DNA of 64,000 bases from positions 159,907 to 223,906 of the forward strand of contig NZ_JPWF01000009.1 in NCBI RefSeq assembly GCF_003326675.1, given 5' to 3'. A model generated the notes under the pieces. That model was not told the DNA's origin, did not search any database, and saw only the letters and a program-made list of their open reading frames with translations. This stretch comes from Thalassospira profundimaris (GTDB taxonomy: Bacteria > Pseudomonadota > Alphaproteobacteria > Rhodospirillales > Thalassospiraceae). Positions 26,491 through 34,186 of this stretch are shown piece by piece. A program made the translations under genes and the position numbers. Within the stretch, counting starts at the first letter, position 1, and each line of letters begins with the position of its first letter.

Positions 26491-26756
26491 AAAGCATGTT
26501 GCCTTAAACTTGGTTCACTTTACTTGTTTTTGGCGTGTCATTTGGCAAGGCACAGCGCACAGGACGATGCTGTGCATCGTTCAAGCGGCGTAACGCGGTC
26601 AGAGGCCGCTAAAATCAGACCCTTCGGGCCGGGACATCGTTTTGCCCCGCAGCGTCAAGGTTCTTGACCGTAGCCCCGCTAAGCTCTGCAAACCTTTCCT
26701 CGCCAGACACAATGATGCCTCCGGCAAAGAGGATCAGATCTAGGGCAACATGCTTT
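26491..26756. repeat. Structured non-coding element with 13-bp inverted-repeat ends
   Basis: AAAGCATGTTGCC (26491-26503) and its exact reverse complement GGCAACATGCTTT (26744-26756) bound 266 bases that contain several small hairpins: ACGATGC-TGT-GCATCGT near 26562, GTCAAG-GTT-CTTGAC near 26655, and a GCGGC/GCCGC pair. On the minus strand a frame without a usable start codon runs through it (HVALDLILFAGGIIV then SGEERFAEL, stop at 26615), suggesting a decayed coding remnant. It could be a miniature mobile element or an eroded gene. No transposase is present. Confidence 0.45.
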
Positions 26757-27034
26757 GAAATGTCGATACCGGAACGGCGCGCAAAACGCCTTCTGGCGAT
26801 GCTGTGTGCTGGCTTGCTGGGGGAGGGGGCAGTCTAGCGCCACCCGTGTCGGAAACGCAGTGGCAAAGGCTTGATGCCAACACTGCGATCACGCGGGCAG
26901 GTTTGGTCCGTTACATTGGACATGCACGGCAGGGGCCGACGTGTTGTCGGGGATTCAAATCACAACACCAACGGACAATCATCACACTGGTGCCGGTCGC
27001 AAATCGGGAACCGAGGGCCGGGCGAAACCGGAAA
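26757..27034. other. Intergenic stretch, no gene seen
   Basis: Continues from the structured element to the end of the winged-helix/RMF gene. The minus-strand frame that crosses the element is closed at 26834-26836. A TTGCTGGGGGAGGGGGCAGT run near 26815 is notable only for its G content. I cannot support any feature. Confidence 0.4.
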
Positions 27035-27574
27035 TCAGTTCAAAAGTGTTTCTGCTTCGCGCTTGCTTTGATCAAGGGCCTCGTCCCATCCCATCAGCCA
27101 ATCCTCGTGATCACGGGAATCCGACGGATAGGGATTTTCTGTCAGACGGTGCGCATCCAGACCGGCGGAAAAGCCGGAACCATAGGCCGGATTGGGCAGG
27201 TGGCGTTCATGAACCACCGGGGCATAGGTTTCATAAATCTGGTTGCGGAAGGCAGGCAGGGAGCAAAGAACACCGTCATCAATCCCCAGCGGGTAGGCCA
27301 TCATCATGGCGCTGCCGAGGGATGTGATGGAAAGCTCGTCACCGGCAGTCATGCGGATCAATCCGGCCAATTGCAAATTGGCAATCGCCGCATCAATGCG
27401 ACGCTGCAAATCCGGGCCGTCTTCGATGGCAACCTGATTGCCGTCATCATCTGTGCAGAAAAGGGAAAGGACACGACGCAGCAACATGCTGCGGTCAAGA
27501 TTTGCTTCGGCGCTGCGTAGCACTGTCAGCATCAAGGCGGGATCGCCAGGCGCGAAATCCATAGAACTGGACAT
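27035..27574 (-). CDS. Winged-helix protein with C-terminal ribosome-modulation-factor-like domain
   Basis: A 179-residue protein with two parts. Residues about 10-90 look like a small winged helix (DPALMLTVLRSAEANLDRSMLL, then IDAAIANLQLAGLIRMTAGDELSITSLGSAMM), reminiscent of Mrr-type N-terminal domains. Residues about 131-168 follow the RMF pattern: YGSGFSAGLDA, ENPYP, then WLMGWDEA, matching G-x-x-A-G, NPYP and W-x-x-G-W-x-x-A of ribosome modulation factor, which dimerises 70S ribosomes in stationary phase. The ATG at 27574 has GGAGG eight bases away; the longer frame to 27766 reads through an AT-rich leader. Function of the combination is not known to me. Confidence 0.65.
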   Translation of the reverse strand: MSSSMDFAPGDPALMLTVLRSAEANLDRSMLLRRVLSLFCTDDDGNQVAIEDGPDLQRRIDAAIANLQLAGLIRMTAGDELSITSLGSAMMMAYPLGIDDGVLCSLPAFRNQIYETYAPVVHERHLPNPAYGSGFSAGLDAHRLTENPYPSDSRDHEDWLMGWDEALDQSKREAETLLN

Positions 27575-27930
27575 AGATGGGCCTCCGTTCAAATAGAACC
27601 GAATTCCCTCCCAAGCGGGCAGCTTTTCTCTGTCGTCGGGCTTGCTTTGCGGGCGAGGCCCTGCTGCCTTTCTTATTATTATAGTTTGCAGATATGTTTC
27701 GAACTTGTGAAGACAAGATTGCGCCTGGGTGGAATTTTTTGTTCCTCTGCGTGAACTGGATCGCATTCATCGCCTAGGGATTTGAATTTCCGATCAGAAT
27801 GGGAATTTTCCACCCGGACGCGGCTAAGGAAGAAAATCGCACAATTGCGTGATCGCCTGATCGACAGCACCCTATCGTAAAGAGGTGGTCAGAAGGTGCT
27901 GTGCATCCTTCAGAGGGTTGCTGACGCGTT
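27575..27930. other. Intergenic region with a partial copy of the 26.5-kb element
   Basis: 356 bases upstream of the winged-helix/RMF gene. Near its left-strand end, GGTGCTGTGCATCCTTC (about 27895-27911) matches GATGCTGTGCATCGTTC of the element at 26491-26756 at 15 of 17 positions, and the following bases (GACGCG, AAGAGG) also resemble it. This may be a second, diverged member of the same family. No gene seen. Confidence 0.4.
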
Positions 27931-28926
27931 CTAAGAGGATTTGGGGGCTGCTTTTGTGTCGGGGCTTCGCCAGACCCGCACGCGGTTACGACCGCCTTCC
28001 TTGGCAGCGTAAAGTGCCTTGTCGGCCTTTTCGATGATCTGTTCGACGGTTCGGCCCTTGGTCATCGGGGCGGCCCCGATGGAGGCCGTGACGGGCAGGA
28101 TTTTATCATCGCTGATTGCGACCGGGGATGCCTCGATCACGCGGCGCAGACGTTCAAGGACGCGTGCGCACTGTTTCATATCGGCATTGGGCAGGCAGAT
28201 CAGGAATTCTTCCCCGCCATAACGGTATACCTTGTCGAACGGTCTGACATGCGATTGCAGGATACCGGCAACCGATTGCAGAACGAGGTCGCCAGCCTGA
28301 TGGCCATAGGTGTCGTTAACCGATTTAAAGTGATCAAGATCGACAAGGGCAATTGCAGTCGGGATTTCGGTGCGAATCGCACGTTCGCGTTCCGCATTCA
28401 AATCCCCCATCATGGTTTGACGGTTATAGGTGCCGGTCAACGGGTCAACATCGGATCGTGCGGTGCGGAATGCCCGTTCAAGACGACGCAACTGGGCAAA
28501 AAACGATTCGGCGCGAAGGGCCATCATGTCGAATTCGGCCGAATCGACTTCGCCATCAATCTCGCGCGCGGTCAAAAGCCGCTTTGCCGAATCGTGTAAT
28601 TGCTGATGGGTGGCGGCCAAGGCATGCATGGCGGGTTGATCAATCAGGCGATTGTGACGATTAAGCGTGTACCAGGCGCCAAAATCGCAATCATGTTCGT
28701 CATCATCGATCTCGGACGGATTCGGAGAATCGGGAAGAACAAGTTTGCGATTCCAGCGCAAAAGCAGGGCGATATGTTCGCCCAGTGCCTTTTCAAGTTC
28801 GGCCAGAATGTCGCGTTCAGCATCGGCCATCCCCCCATCAGCAACACTTTCAGGCATTTTATGACCCTGACTGCTGCCCTTGGATTTGGCGGGGGATGAT
28901 GATGATGTCTGCGACTTCTCGTTCAT
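27931..28926 (-). CDS. Zinc-sensing diguanylate cyclase (CZB-GGDEF, DgcZ-like)
   Basis: A 331-residue soluble cyclase. Residues 45-120 form a CZB zinc-binding domain: H51 in [11 protein letters not shown]80 in HDCDFGAWY and H107/H111 in [10 protein letters not shown]. The spacings (29, 27, 4) nearly match the H-C-H-H zinc site of E. coli DgcZ. The GGDEF domain (about 145-320) has YGGEEFLI with an intact RPFD inhibition site exactly five residues before it, so the enzyme should be active and product-inhibited. In DgcZ, zinc binding inhibits cyclic di-GMP synthesis. The start overlaps the lipB stop as ATGA, so the two are translated together. The first 35 residues are disordered. Confidence 0.88.
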   Translation of the reverse strand: MNEKSQTSSSSPAKSKGSSQGHKMPESVADGGMADAERDILAELEKALGEHIALLLRWNRKLVLPDSPNPSEIDDDEHDCDFGAWYTLNRHNRLIDQPAMHALAATHQQLHDSAKRLLTAREIDGEVDSAEFDMMALRAESFFAQLRRLERAFRTARSDVDPLTGTYNRQTMMGDLNAERERAIRTEIPTAIALVDLDHFKSVNDTYGHQAGDLVLQSVAGILQSHVRPFDKVYRYGGEEFLICLPNADMKQCARVLERLRRVIEASPVAISDDKILPVTASIGAAPMTKGRTVEQIIEKADKALYAAKEGGRNRVRVWRSPDTKAAPKSS

Positions 28927-29585
28927 TCCGTCGGCTCGGGAAAGACTTCACTAAACGTCTGTTTTAACAGGCGATCGAGTTCTTCCATAGAAATATCGAC
29001 CCCGAGGTCGGCAAGGCTTGTAACACCATGGTCGGAAATGCCACACGGCACGATTCCGCCAAAATGCGACAGGTCCGGTGCAACATTGATGGCGATTCCA
29101 TGGAAGGTCACCCAGCGGCGAACCCGCACGCCAATGGCGGAAATCTTGTCTTCACGGCCATCATCGCGCACCACCCAGATTCCGACACGGCCGTCGCGTC
29201 GTTCCCCCGTGATGCCAAGCAAAGCCAGCGTGCGAATCACCCATTCTTCGAGGTTATGGACGTATTTTCGAACGTCTCTGCCCCGATTCTTAAGGTCCAG
29301 CATCAGGTAAACCGTCCGCTGACCCGGCCCGTGATAGGTATATTGCCCGCCGCGGCCCGCGTCATAGACAGGAAATCGATCAGGATCGACCAAATCTTCC
29401 TGATGGGCGCTGGTGCCGGCCGTATAAAGTGGCGGATGTTCAAGAAACCAAACGAGTTCATTGGCTTCGCCGGTATGGATCGCTTCGGCGCGGGCTTCCA
29501 TTTCGGCAAGGGCTTCGGGGTAGGAAACCAACTCGGAGGTGGTGCGCCACTCGATGATTTGCGCGGTTGGGGCGTGACTTTGCAT
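28923..29585 (-). CDS. lipB: Octanoyltransferase LipB
   Basis: A 220-residue lipoyl(octanoyl) transferase. It moves octanoate from acyl-carrier protein to lipoyl domains of 2-oxoacid dehydrogenases and the glycine cleavage H protein. Signature [21 protein letters not shown], the catalytic lysine in [18 protein letters not shown], and the catalytic cysteine in [15 protein letters not shown] are all present. The frame extends to 29678, but ATG 29585 (MQSHAPTAQ) matches the family N-terminus. First gene of an operon with the CZB-GGDEF gene; lipA is not in the window. Confidence 0.95.
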   Translation of the reverse strand: MQSHAPTAQIIEWRTTSELVSYPEALAEMEARAEAIHTGEANELVWFLEHPPLYTAGTSAHQEDLVDPDRFPVYDAGRGGQYTYHGPGQRTVYLMLDLKNRGRDVRKYVHNLEEWVIRTLALLGITGERRDGRVGIWVVRDDGREDKISAIGVRVRRWVTFHGIAINVAPDLSHFGGIVPCGISDHGVTSLADLGVDISMEELDRLLKQTFSEVFPEPTE

Positions 29586-29712
29586 TTTTCCTGACAAATA
29601 AATGAAATTAAGTGAAATGAGCCCTTGATCAGGGGTAATCAATTTGCTATCTCCCTTTCCGCGCCAAGGCAAGCCCACTTCGAAACCTCACGGGCTTTGC
29701 TGCAGACAATAT

Positions 29713-29799
29713 GCGGTCGTGGCGGAATTGGTAGACGCGCAGCGTTGAGGTCGCTGTGGGCTAACCCCCGTGGAAGTTCGAGTCTTCTCGACCGCACCA
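29713..29799 (+). tRNA. tRNA-Leu (anticodon GAG)
   Basis: 87 bases including encoded CCA. GCGGTCG/CGACCGC acceptor stem, TTGAGGT anticodon loop giving GAG, a long type II variable arm and a GTTCGAGTC T loop. Confidence 0.97.
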
Positions 29800-29804
29800 A
29801 AAAC

Positions 29805-29833
29805 GCCTCCTCTTTTCAAGAGGGGGCTTTTTT
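29805..29833 (+). terminator. Intrinsic terminator after tRNA-Leu
   Basis: GCCTCCTCTT pairs with AAGAGGGGGC (one T-G wobble) over a 3-base loop, followed by six T. Confidence 0.9.
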
Positions 29834-29885
29834 GTTTTCAGGGTTCTGGTTGCCGTTCAGGCAAGTGTAGTTTCCCGAGAAAATA

Positions 29886-29920
29886 AGCCCGCCAGAAACG
29901 GCGGGTTTTTTCGTTTCTGG
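29886..29920 (+). terminator. Second terminator with an overlapping alternative hairpin
   Basis: CCCGCC-AGAAAC-GGCGGG followed by TTTTTT is a terminator-type hairpin. The same bases can instead form CCAGAAACG (29892-29900) with CGTTTCTGG (29912-29920), a 9-bp stem that excludes it. Confidence 0.55.
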
Positions 29921-30185
29921 ACCTTCCCCATATATGCCCTACAATGTTCCAGTCAGAGGGCACTGACGGGCATCCGATAGATGGACGCAGTTGCGAGATA
30001 ACCAGTTGATTTGTTGTGCGGTGCGGCGTTGAAAATTATGCAATGCAGCCTTTTGGCAGGACGATACACTGAGTGCTTCAAACGCCGGGGAAACTCATTT
30101 AGTCTGTGTTTCCCACTAAAGTGAATTATCAGGATTTAACCATTTCGTGGTTAATTAATGTAAATACCTGAAATTAAAAGGTATT
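29921..30185. other. maeB upstream region, no gene seen
   Basis: 265 bases before maeB, AT-rich near the start codon (TTAATTAATGTAAATACC). A small GTCAG/CTGAC hairpin lies near 29955. Presumably holds the maeB promoter. Confidence 0.4.
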
Positions 30186-32480
30186 ATGATGGCAAATAGA
30201 AATGACAAGCTGCGTGAAGCAGCTTTGGACTATCACCGGTATCCCACCCCGGGGAAATTGTCCGTAACGGCAACGACGACCCTTGCCAACCAGCGTGACC
30301 TTGCGCTGGCATATTCGCCGGGCGTTGCGTTCGCCTGCGAGGAAATCGTCAAAAATCCCGATACCGCGGCGGAATATACCGCACGCGCCAACCTTGTCGG
30401 GGTGATTTCCAACGGTACGGCGGTTTTGGGCCTTGGTCCGATTGGCCCGCTGGCATCCAAGCCGGTGATGGAAGGCAAGGCGGTTCTGTTCAAGAAATTC
30501 GCCAATATCGATGTCTTTGACCTTGAGGTTGCCGAAACCGACCCGCAGAAATTCATTGATATCGTCGCCGCACTCGAGCCGACCTTCGGCGGCGTTAACC
30601 TTGAAGACATTAAGGCACCGGAATGCTTCATCATCGAGAAGGCGTTGCGCGAACGCTGCAATATTCCGATTTTCCATGATGATCAGCATGGCACGGCGAT
30701 CTGTGTTGCTGCGGCGGTTCTGAACGGTCTGCGTGTTACCGGCAAGGACATCAACAAGGTCCGTCTGGTTGCATCGGGTGCCGGTGCTGCGGCACTGGCG
30801 TGTTTGAACCTTCTGGTATCCATGGGCCTGCCCAAGGAAAACATCACGGTCACCGACAGGTTTGGTGTGGTCTATAAGGGCCGTCAGGAAGAAATGGATC
30901 CGTGGAAAGCGGAATATGCCATTGAAACCAACGCCCGCACCCTGAGTGACGTGGTCGAGGGTGCCGATATCTTCCTTGGTCTGTCTGCACCGAATGTCAT
31001 GGGCGAGGACGAGCTGCGCAAGATGGGTGAACGCCCGATCATCATGGCGCTGGCCAACCCGACCCCGGAAGTATCCCCCGAACTGGTCAAGGAAATCCGC
31101 CCGGACGCCGTGATGGCAACCGGCCGTACCGATTATCCGAACCAGGTGAACAACGTTCTTTGTTTCCCGTTCCTGTTCCGCGGTGCCCTTGATGTCGGTG
31201 CGACCGAGATCAACGAGGAAATGAAGATTGCCGCGGTCGAGGCGATCGCAGACCTTGCGACTGCCGAAGTATCGGATGTGGTGGCAACCGCCTATGGCGG
31301 CGAGGAACTTAAATTCGGCCCGGAATACCTTATTCCCAAGCCGTTTGACCCGCGCCTGATGCTTGAAATTCCGCCGCGTGTTGCCAAGGCCGCGATGGAT
31401 AGCGGTGTTGCCAAACGCCCGATTGAGGATTTCGATCATTACCGTCAGCAGCTTGAAGGCTTTGTCTTCCGGTCCGGTCTGGTGATGAAGCCGGTCTTTG
31501 ATATGGCGCGCGCGCACAAAAAACGCGTTGTCTATCCCGAAGGCGAATCGCGCCGTGTGCTTCAGGCCTGTCAGGTTCTGGTTGATGACGGTGTCTGCCA
31601 TCCGGTGGTGATTGGCCGTCGTGAAGTGATCCTTGAACGGATTGCGGAGCTTGGCCTGCGTCTGATCCCGGATGAGCATATTGAAATCCATGACCCGGAC
31701 GACAATCCGCATTTCGAACAGGATTGGCAGGACTTCCACAACATCATGGGCCGTCGCGGGATCAACCCGGAATATGCCCGTTCTATCGTGCGTACCCGTC
31801 CGACCGTGATCGCGGCCCTTATGTTGCGTCGTGGCGAGGTCGATGCGATGTTGTGTGGCTGTCAGGGCGGTTTCCTGCGTCATCTGCGCTATGTCCGCAA
31901 CCTTGTGGGCCTGCGCAAAGGCGTAACCGATTTCTCGACCGTCAATATGATGATCATGAAGCAGGGGACGTTCTTCCTGACCGATACATATGTCTCGGTC
32001 GATCCGACCCCGGAACATGTGGCCGAAACCACCATCATGGCGGCGGATGTGGTCAAACGGTTTGGCATCACGCCAAAGGCCGCGTTGATTTCGCATTCCA
32101 ACTTTGGCAGCCACGAAAACAAGTCTGCCTGCAAAATGCGTGATGCGTTGCAACTGATCCGCACGCAGGCGCCCGATCTTGAAGTCGAAGGCGAAATGCA
32201 TGCGGATGCAGCTATTTCGCAGCCGATCCGTGATCGTATCTTCCCGCATTCCATGCTGAACGGTGCGGCAAACCTTCTGGTCATGCCGACCCTTGATGCA
32301 GCCAACATCTCCTACAACCTTGTGAAGATGCTCGGCGATGGTTTGCCGGTTGGTCCGATTCTGGTTGGTGCGGCGAAATCGGCCCACGTGGTCAGCCCGT
32401 CCATCACTGTGCGCGGTATCGTCAATATGACGGCAATTGCCGTTGTTGATGCCGTCACGCGCAGTCAGGAAGGCCAGTAA
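30186..32480 (+). CDS. maeB: NADP-dependent malic enzyme with phosphotransacetylase-like C-terminal domain
   Basis: A 764-residue multidomain malic enzyme. Residues 1-430 are the malic enzyme ([36 protein letters not shown] with metal-binding Asp, and the NAD(P)-binding [16 protein letters not shown]). Residues about 435-760 form a phosphate acetyltransferase-like domain ([38 protein letters not shown]) that serves as an allosteric module sensing acetyl-CoA in this family. It decarboxylates malate to pyruvate with NADPH. Together with the malyl-CoA lyase it balances C4 and C2 metabolism. Tandem ATG at 30186/30189. Confidence 0.96.
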   Translation: MMANRNDKLREAALDYHRYPTPGKLSVTATTTLANQRDLALAYSPGVAFACEEIVKNPDTAAEYTARANLVGVISNGTAVLGLGPIGPLASKPVMEGKAVLFKKFANIDVFDLEVAETDPQKFIDIVAALEPTFGGVNLEDIKAPECFIIEKALRERCNIPIFHDDQHGTAICVAAAVLNGLRVTGKDINKVRLVASGAGAAALACLNLLVSMGLPKENITVTDRFGVVYKGRQEEMDPWKAEYAIETNARTLSDVVEGADIFLGLSAPNVMGEDELRKMGERPIIMALANPTPEVSPELVKEIRPDAVMATGRTDYPNQVNNVLCFPFLFRGALDVGATEINEEMKIAAVEAIADLATAEVSDVVATAYGGEELKFGPEYLIPKPFDPRLMLEIPPRVAKAAMDSGVAKRPIEDFDHYRQQLEGFVFRSGLVMKPVFDMARAHKKRVVYPEGESRRVLQACQVLVDDGVCHPVVIGRREVILERIAELGLRLIPDEHIEIHDPDDNPHFEQDWQDFHNIMGRRGINPEYARSIVRTRPTVIAALMLRRGEVDAMLCGCQGGFLRHLRYVRNLVGLRKGVTDFSTVNMMIMKQGTFFLTDTYVSVDPTPEHVAETTIMAADVVKRFGITPKAALISHSNFGSHENKSACKMRDALQLIRTQAPDLEVEGEMHADAAISQPIRDRIFPHSMLNGAANLLVMPTLDAANISYNLVKMLGDGLPVGPILVGAAKSAHVVSPSITVRGIVNMTAIAVVDAVTRSQEGQ

Positions 32481-32491
32481 CCTGGTTGCTG

Positions 32492-32520
32492 AACCCTGTC
32501 TGGAAGTCGGGACGGGGTTT
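32492..32520 (+). terminator. Probable terminator after maeB
   Basis: AACCCTGTC pairs with GACGGGGTT (one wobble) over a 10-base loop, then T; weak T tract. Confidence 0.55.
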
Positions 32521-32576
32521 GGAAAATAATCTGCTATTGCGGCCCTTGACCGGGGCCATGTGATAGCGCAGAAACA

Positions 32577-32620
32577 GCCGTGTCGGGATTTTGTTCATCA
32601 ATGTCCCGGCACGGCGTTTT
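32577..32620 (+). promoter_or_regulatory. Long hairpin in the mgtE leader
   Basis: GCCGTGTCGGGA (32577-32588) pairs with TCCCGGCACGGC (32604-32615), 12 bp with one wobble and a 15-base loop, followed by GTTTT. It ends about 63 bases before mgtE. It is either a second maeB terminator or an attenuator in the mgtE leader. I see no recognised magnesium riboswitch. Confidence 0.5.
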
Positions 32621-32682
32621 CATAAGACAGTTGCAATCTGGTGCGGGACGCAAACAGCAGCACATAATTCAGGGAGGGGCAG

Positions 32683-34086
32683 ATGACAGGTCAAGTTGAT
32701 GAACTCGACCGTCCGGCGGAAACATCCACCGGCGACGAATATGTCGATCTGACACCTGAATATGCACGCGAAATCTTTGGCGCGCTTGGCGACGAAGACA
32801 GTAACACCGCGTCCGAACTGCTTGGCGAATTGCACTTTGCCGATATCGCCGACCTTTTGGGCTGGGCAAGCTCGAACCAGCGTGTACAGCTTGTCGACCT
32901 GATCCGCCCCGATTTTGACCCGGAATTCCTGACCGAGCTTGATGACGAACTTCGCGAAGAAGTCATCAATCTGCTTGGCACCGATGTGGTGGCCGAGGCC
33001 ATCACCGAACTTGATTCCGATGACGTCGTCGAGGTCATCGAGGATTTTGACGAAGAAGAACAACGCGAACTTCTGGGTGCGCTTTCCGATATCGAACGTG
33101 CGCGCGTTGAAGAGGCGCTGTCTTATCCCGAATATACCGCCGGTCGTATCATGCAGCGCGAGCTGGTGGCGATCCCGGATTACTGGTCGGTTGGCCAGAC
33201 GATTGACTTCCTGCGTTCGGCCAAAAGCCTGCCCGATGATTTCTATGACATCATTGTTGTTGATCCGCGTTACAGCCCGGTCGGTATCGTGCCGCTGTCG
33301 CGGGTGATCCGTACCAACCGTCCGGTTCTGGTGCGTGATGTGATGGAATATGATGAAATGCGAACGGTCCTTGTGACCGAGGAGCAGGAAAACGTCGCCC
33401 ATCTGTTCCGTCAGCGCGACCTGATTTCCGCGCCGGTTGTCGATGACAATGGCCGTCTTGTCGGTGTGATCACGGTCGATGACGTCGTTGACGTTATTGA
33501 CGAGGAATATGAAGAAGACATGATGCGTCTTGCCGGTGTTGGCGAGGAGGATGACCTTTCAAGTGCCATCCTTGATACCACGCGGTCGCGTTTTACCTGG
33601 CTTCTGGTCAATCTTGGCACGGCGATCATGGCGTCGCTTGTGATCGGCATGTTCGAAGGGACGATCCAGCAACTGGTTGCCCTTGCGGTTCTGATGCCGA
33701 TTGTGGCCTCGATGGGGGGGAATGCGGGCACGCAGACCCTGACCGTTGCCGTGCGCGCAATTGCGACGCGCGAACTGACCAGCACCAACGCGTGGCGTGT
33801 TATTCGCAAGGAAGTTGCCGTCTGCGGCCTTAACGGATTGGCATTTGCGATCTTGTCGGGGGCTGTCACATGGCTTTGGTTTGATGACATGTTGCTTGGT
33901 GCTGTGATTGGTGCGGCAATGATCATCAATTTGCTGTTTGCCGGGCTGTTTGGCGCACTTATTCCGCTTGGACTGGAGCGGGCCGGTATTGACCCGGCAG
34001 TATCATCCTCGGTGTTCCTGACGACGATTACCGACGTTGTCGGCTTCTTTGCATTCCTTGGACTGGCCGCGGCCTTCCTGCTTTAA
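32683..34086 (+). CDS. mgtE: Magnesium transporter MgtE
   Basis: A 467-residue MgtE. Acidic, superhelical N domain (residues about 15-140, with repeated LTEL/LDDEL pattern), two CBS domains (about 150-275; VEQENVAHLFRQRDLISAPVVDDNGRLVGVI) and five C-terminal membrane helices with the pore loop PIVASMGGNAGTQTLTV. The cytoplasmic domains close the channel when intracellular magnesium is high. Start ATG 32683 has GGGAGGGG upstream. Possibly controlled by the leader hairpin at 32577-32620. Confidence 0.95.
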   Translation: MTGQVDELDRPAETSTGDEYVDLTPEYAREIFGALGDEDSNTASELLGELHFADIADLLGWASSNQRVQLVDLIRPDFDPEFLTELDDELREEVINLLGTDVVAEAITELDSDDVVEVIEDFDEEEQRELLGALSDIERARVEEALSYPEYTAGRIMQRELVAIPDYWSVGQTIDFLRSAKSLPDDFYDIIVVDPRYSPVGIVPLSRVIRTNRPVLVRDVMEYDEMRTVLVTEEQENVAHLFRQRDLISAPVVDDNGRLVGVITVDDVVDVIDEEYEEDMMRLAGVGEEDDLSSAILDTTRSRFTWLLVNLGTAIMASLVIGMFEGTIQQLVALAVLMPIVASMGGNAGTQTLTVAVRAIATRELTSTNAWRVIRKEVAVCGLNGLAFAILSGAVTWLWFDDMLLGAVIGAAMIINLLFAGLFGALIPLGLERAGIDPAVSSSVFLTTITDVVGFFAFLGLAAAFLL

Positions 34087-34120
34087 CAGTTATGTTGTCG
34101 GTCCGATAAACCGGCAAAGA

Positions 34121-34154
34121 AAAGCCCCGCAGCAAAGATGCGCGGGGCTTTTTT
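34121..34154 (+). terminator. Intrinsic terminator after mgtE
   Basis: AAAGCCCCGC pairs with GCGGGGCTTT over an 11-base loop, then a run of T. Works between convergent genes. Confidence 0.9.
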
Positions 34155-34186
34155 ATTGTCGATCTACCTAGTCGGGGCTGCGCACG

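Noticed and set aside
26615..26833. Minus-strand frame with LDLILFAGGIIV and SGEERFAEL
   Set aside because: About 72 codons between stops but no ATG, GTG or TTG at a sensible place; kept only as a hint of a decayed gene inside the repeat element.
30174..32387. A 737-codon open frame on the minus strand across maeB
   Set aside because: It is fully antisense to a secure malic enzyme gene, is rich in His/Arg/Gln typical of antisense frames of GC-rich genes, has no recognisable motif or ribosome site, and the sense protein explains the codon bias.
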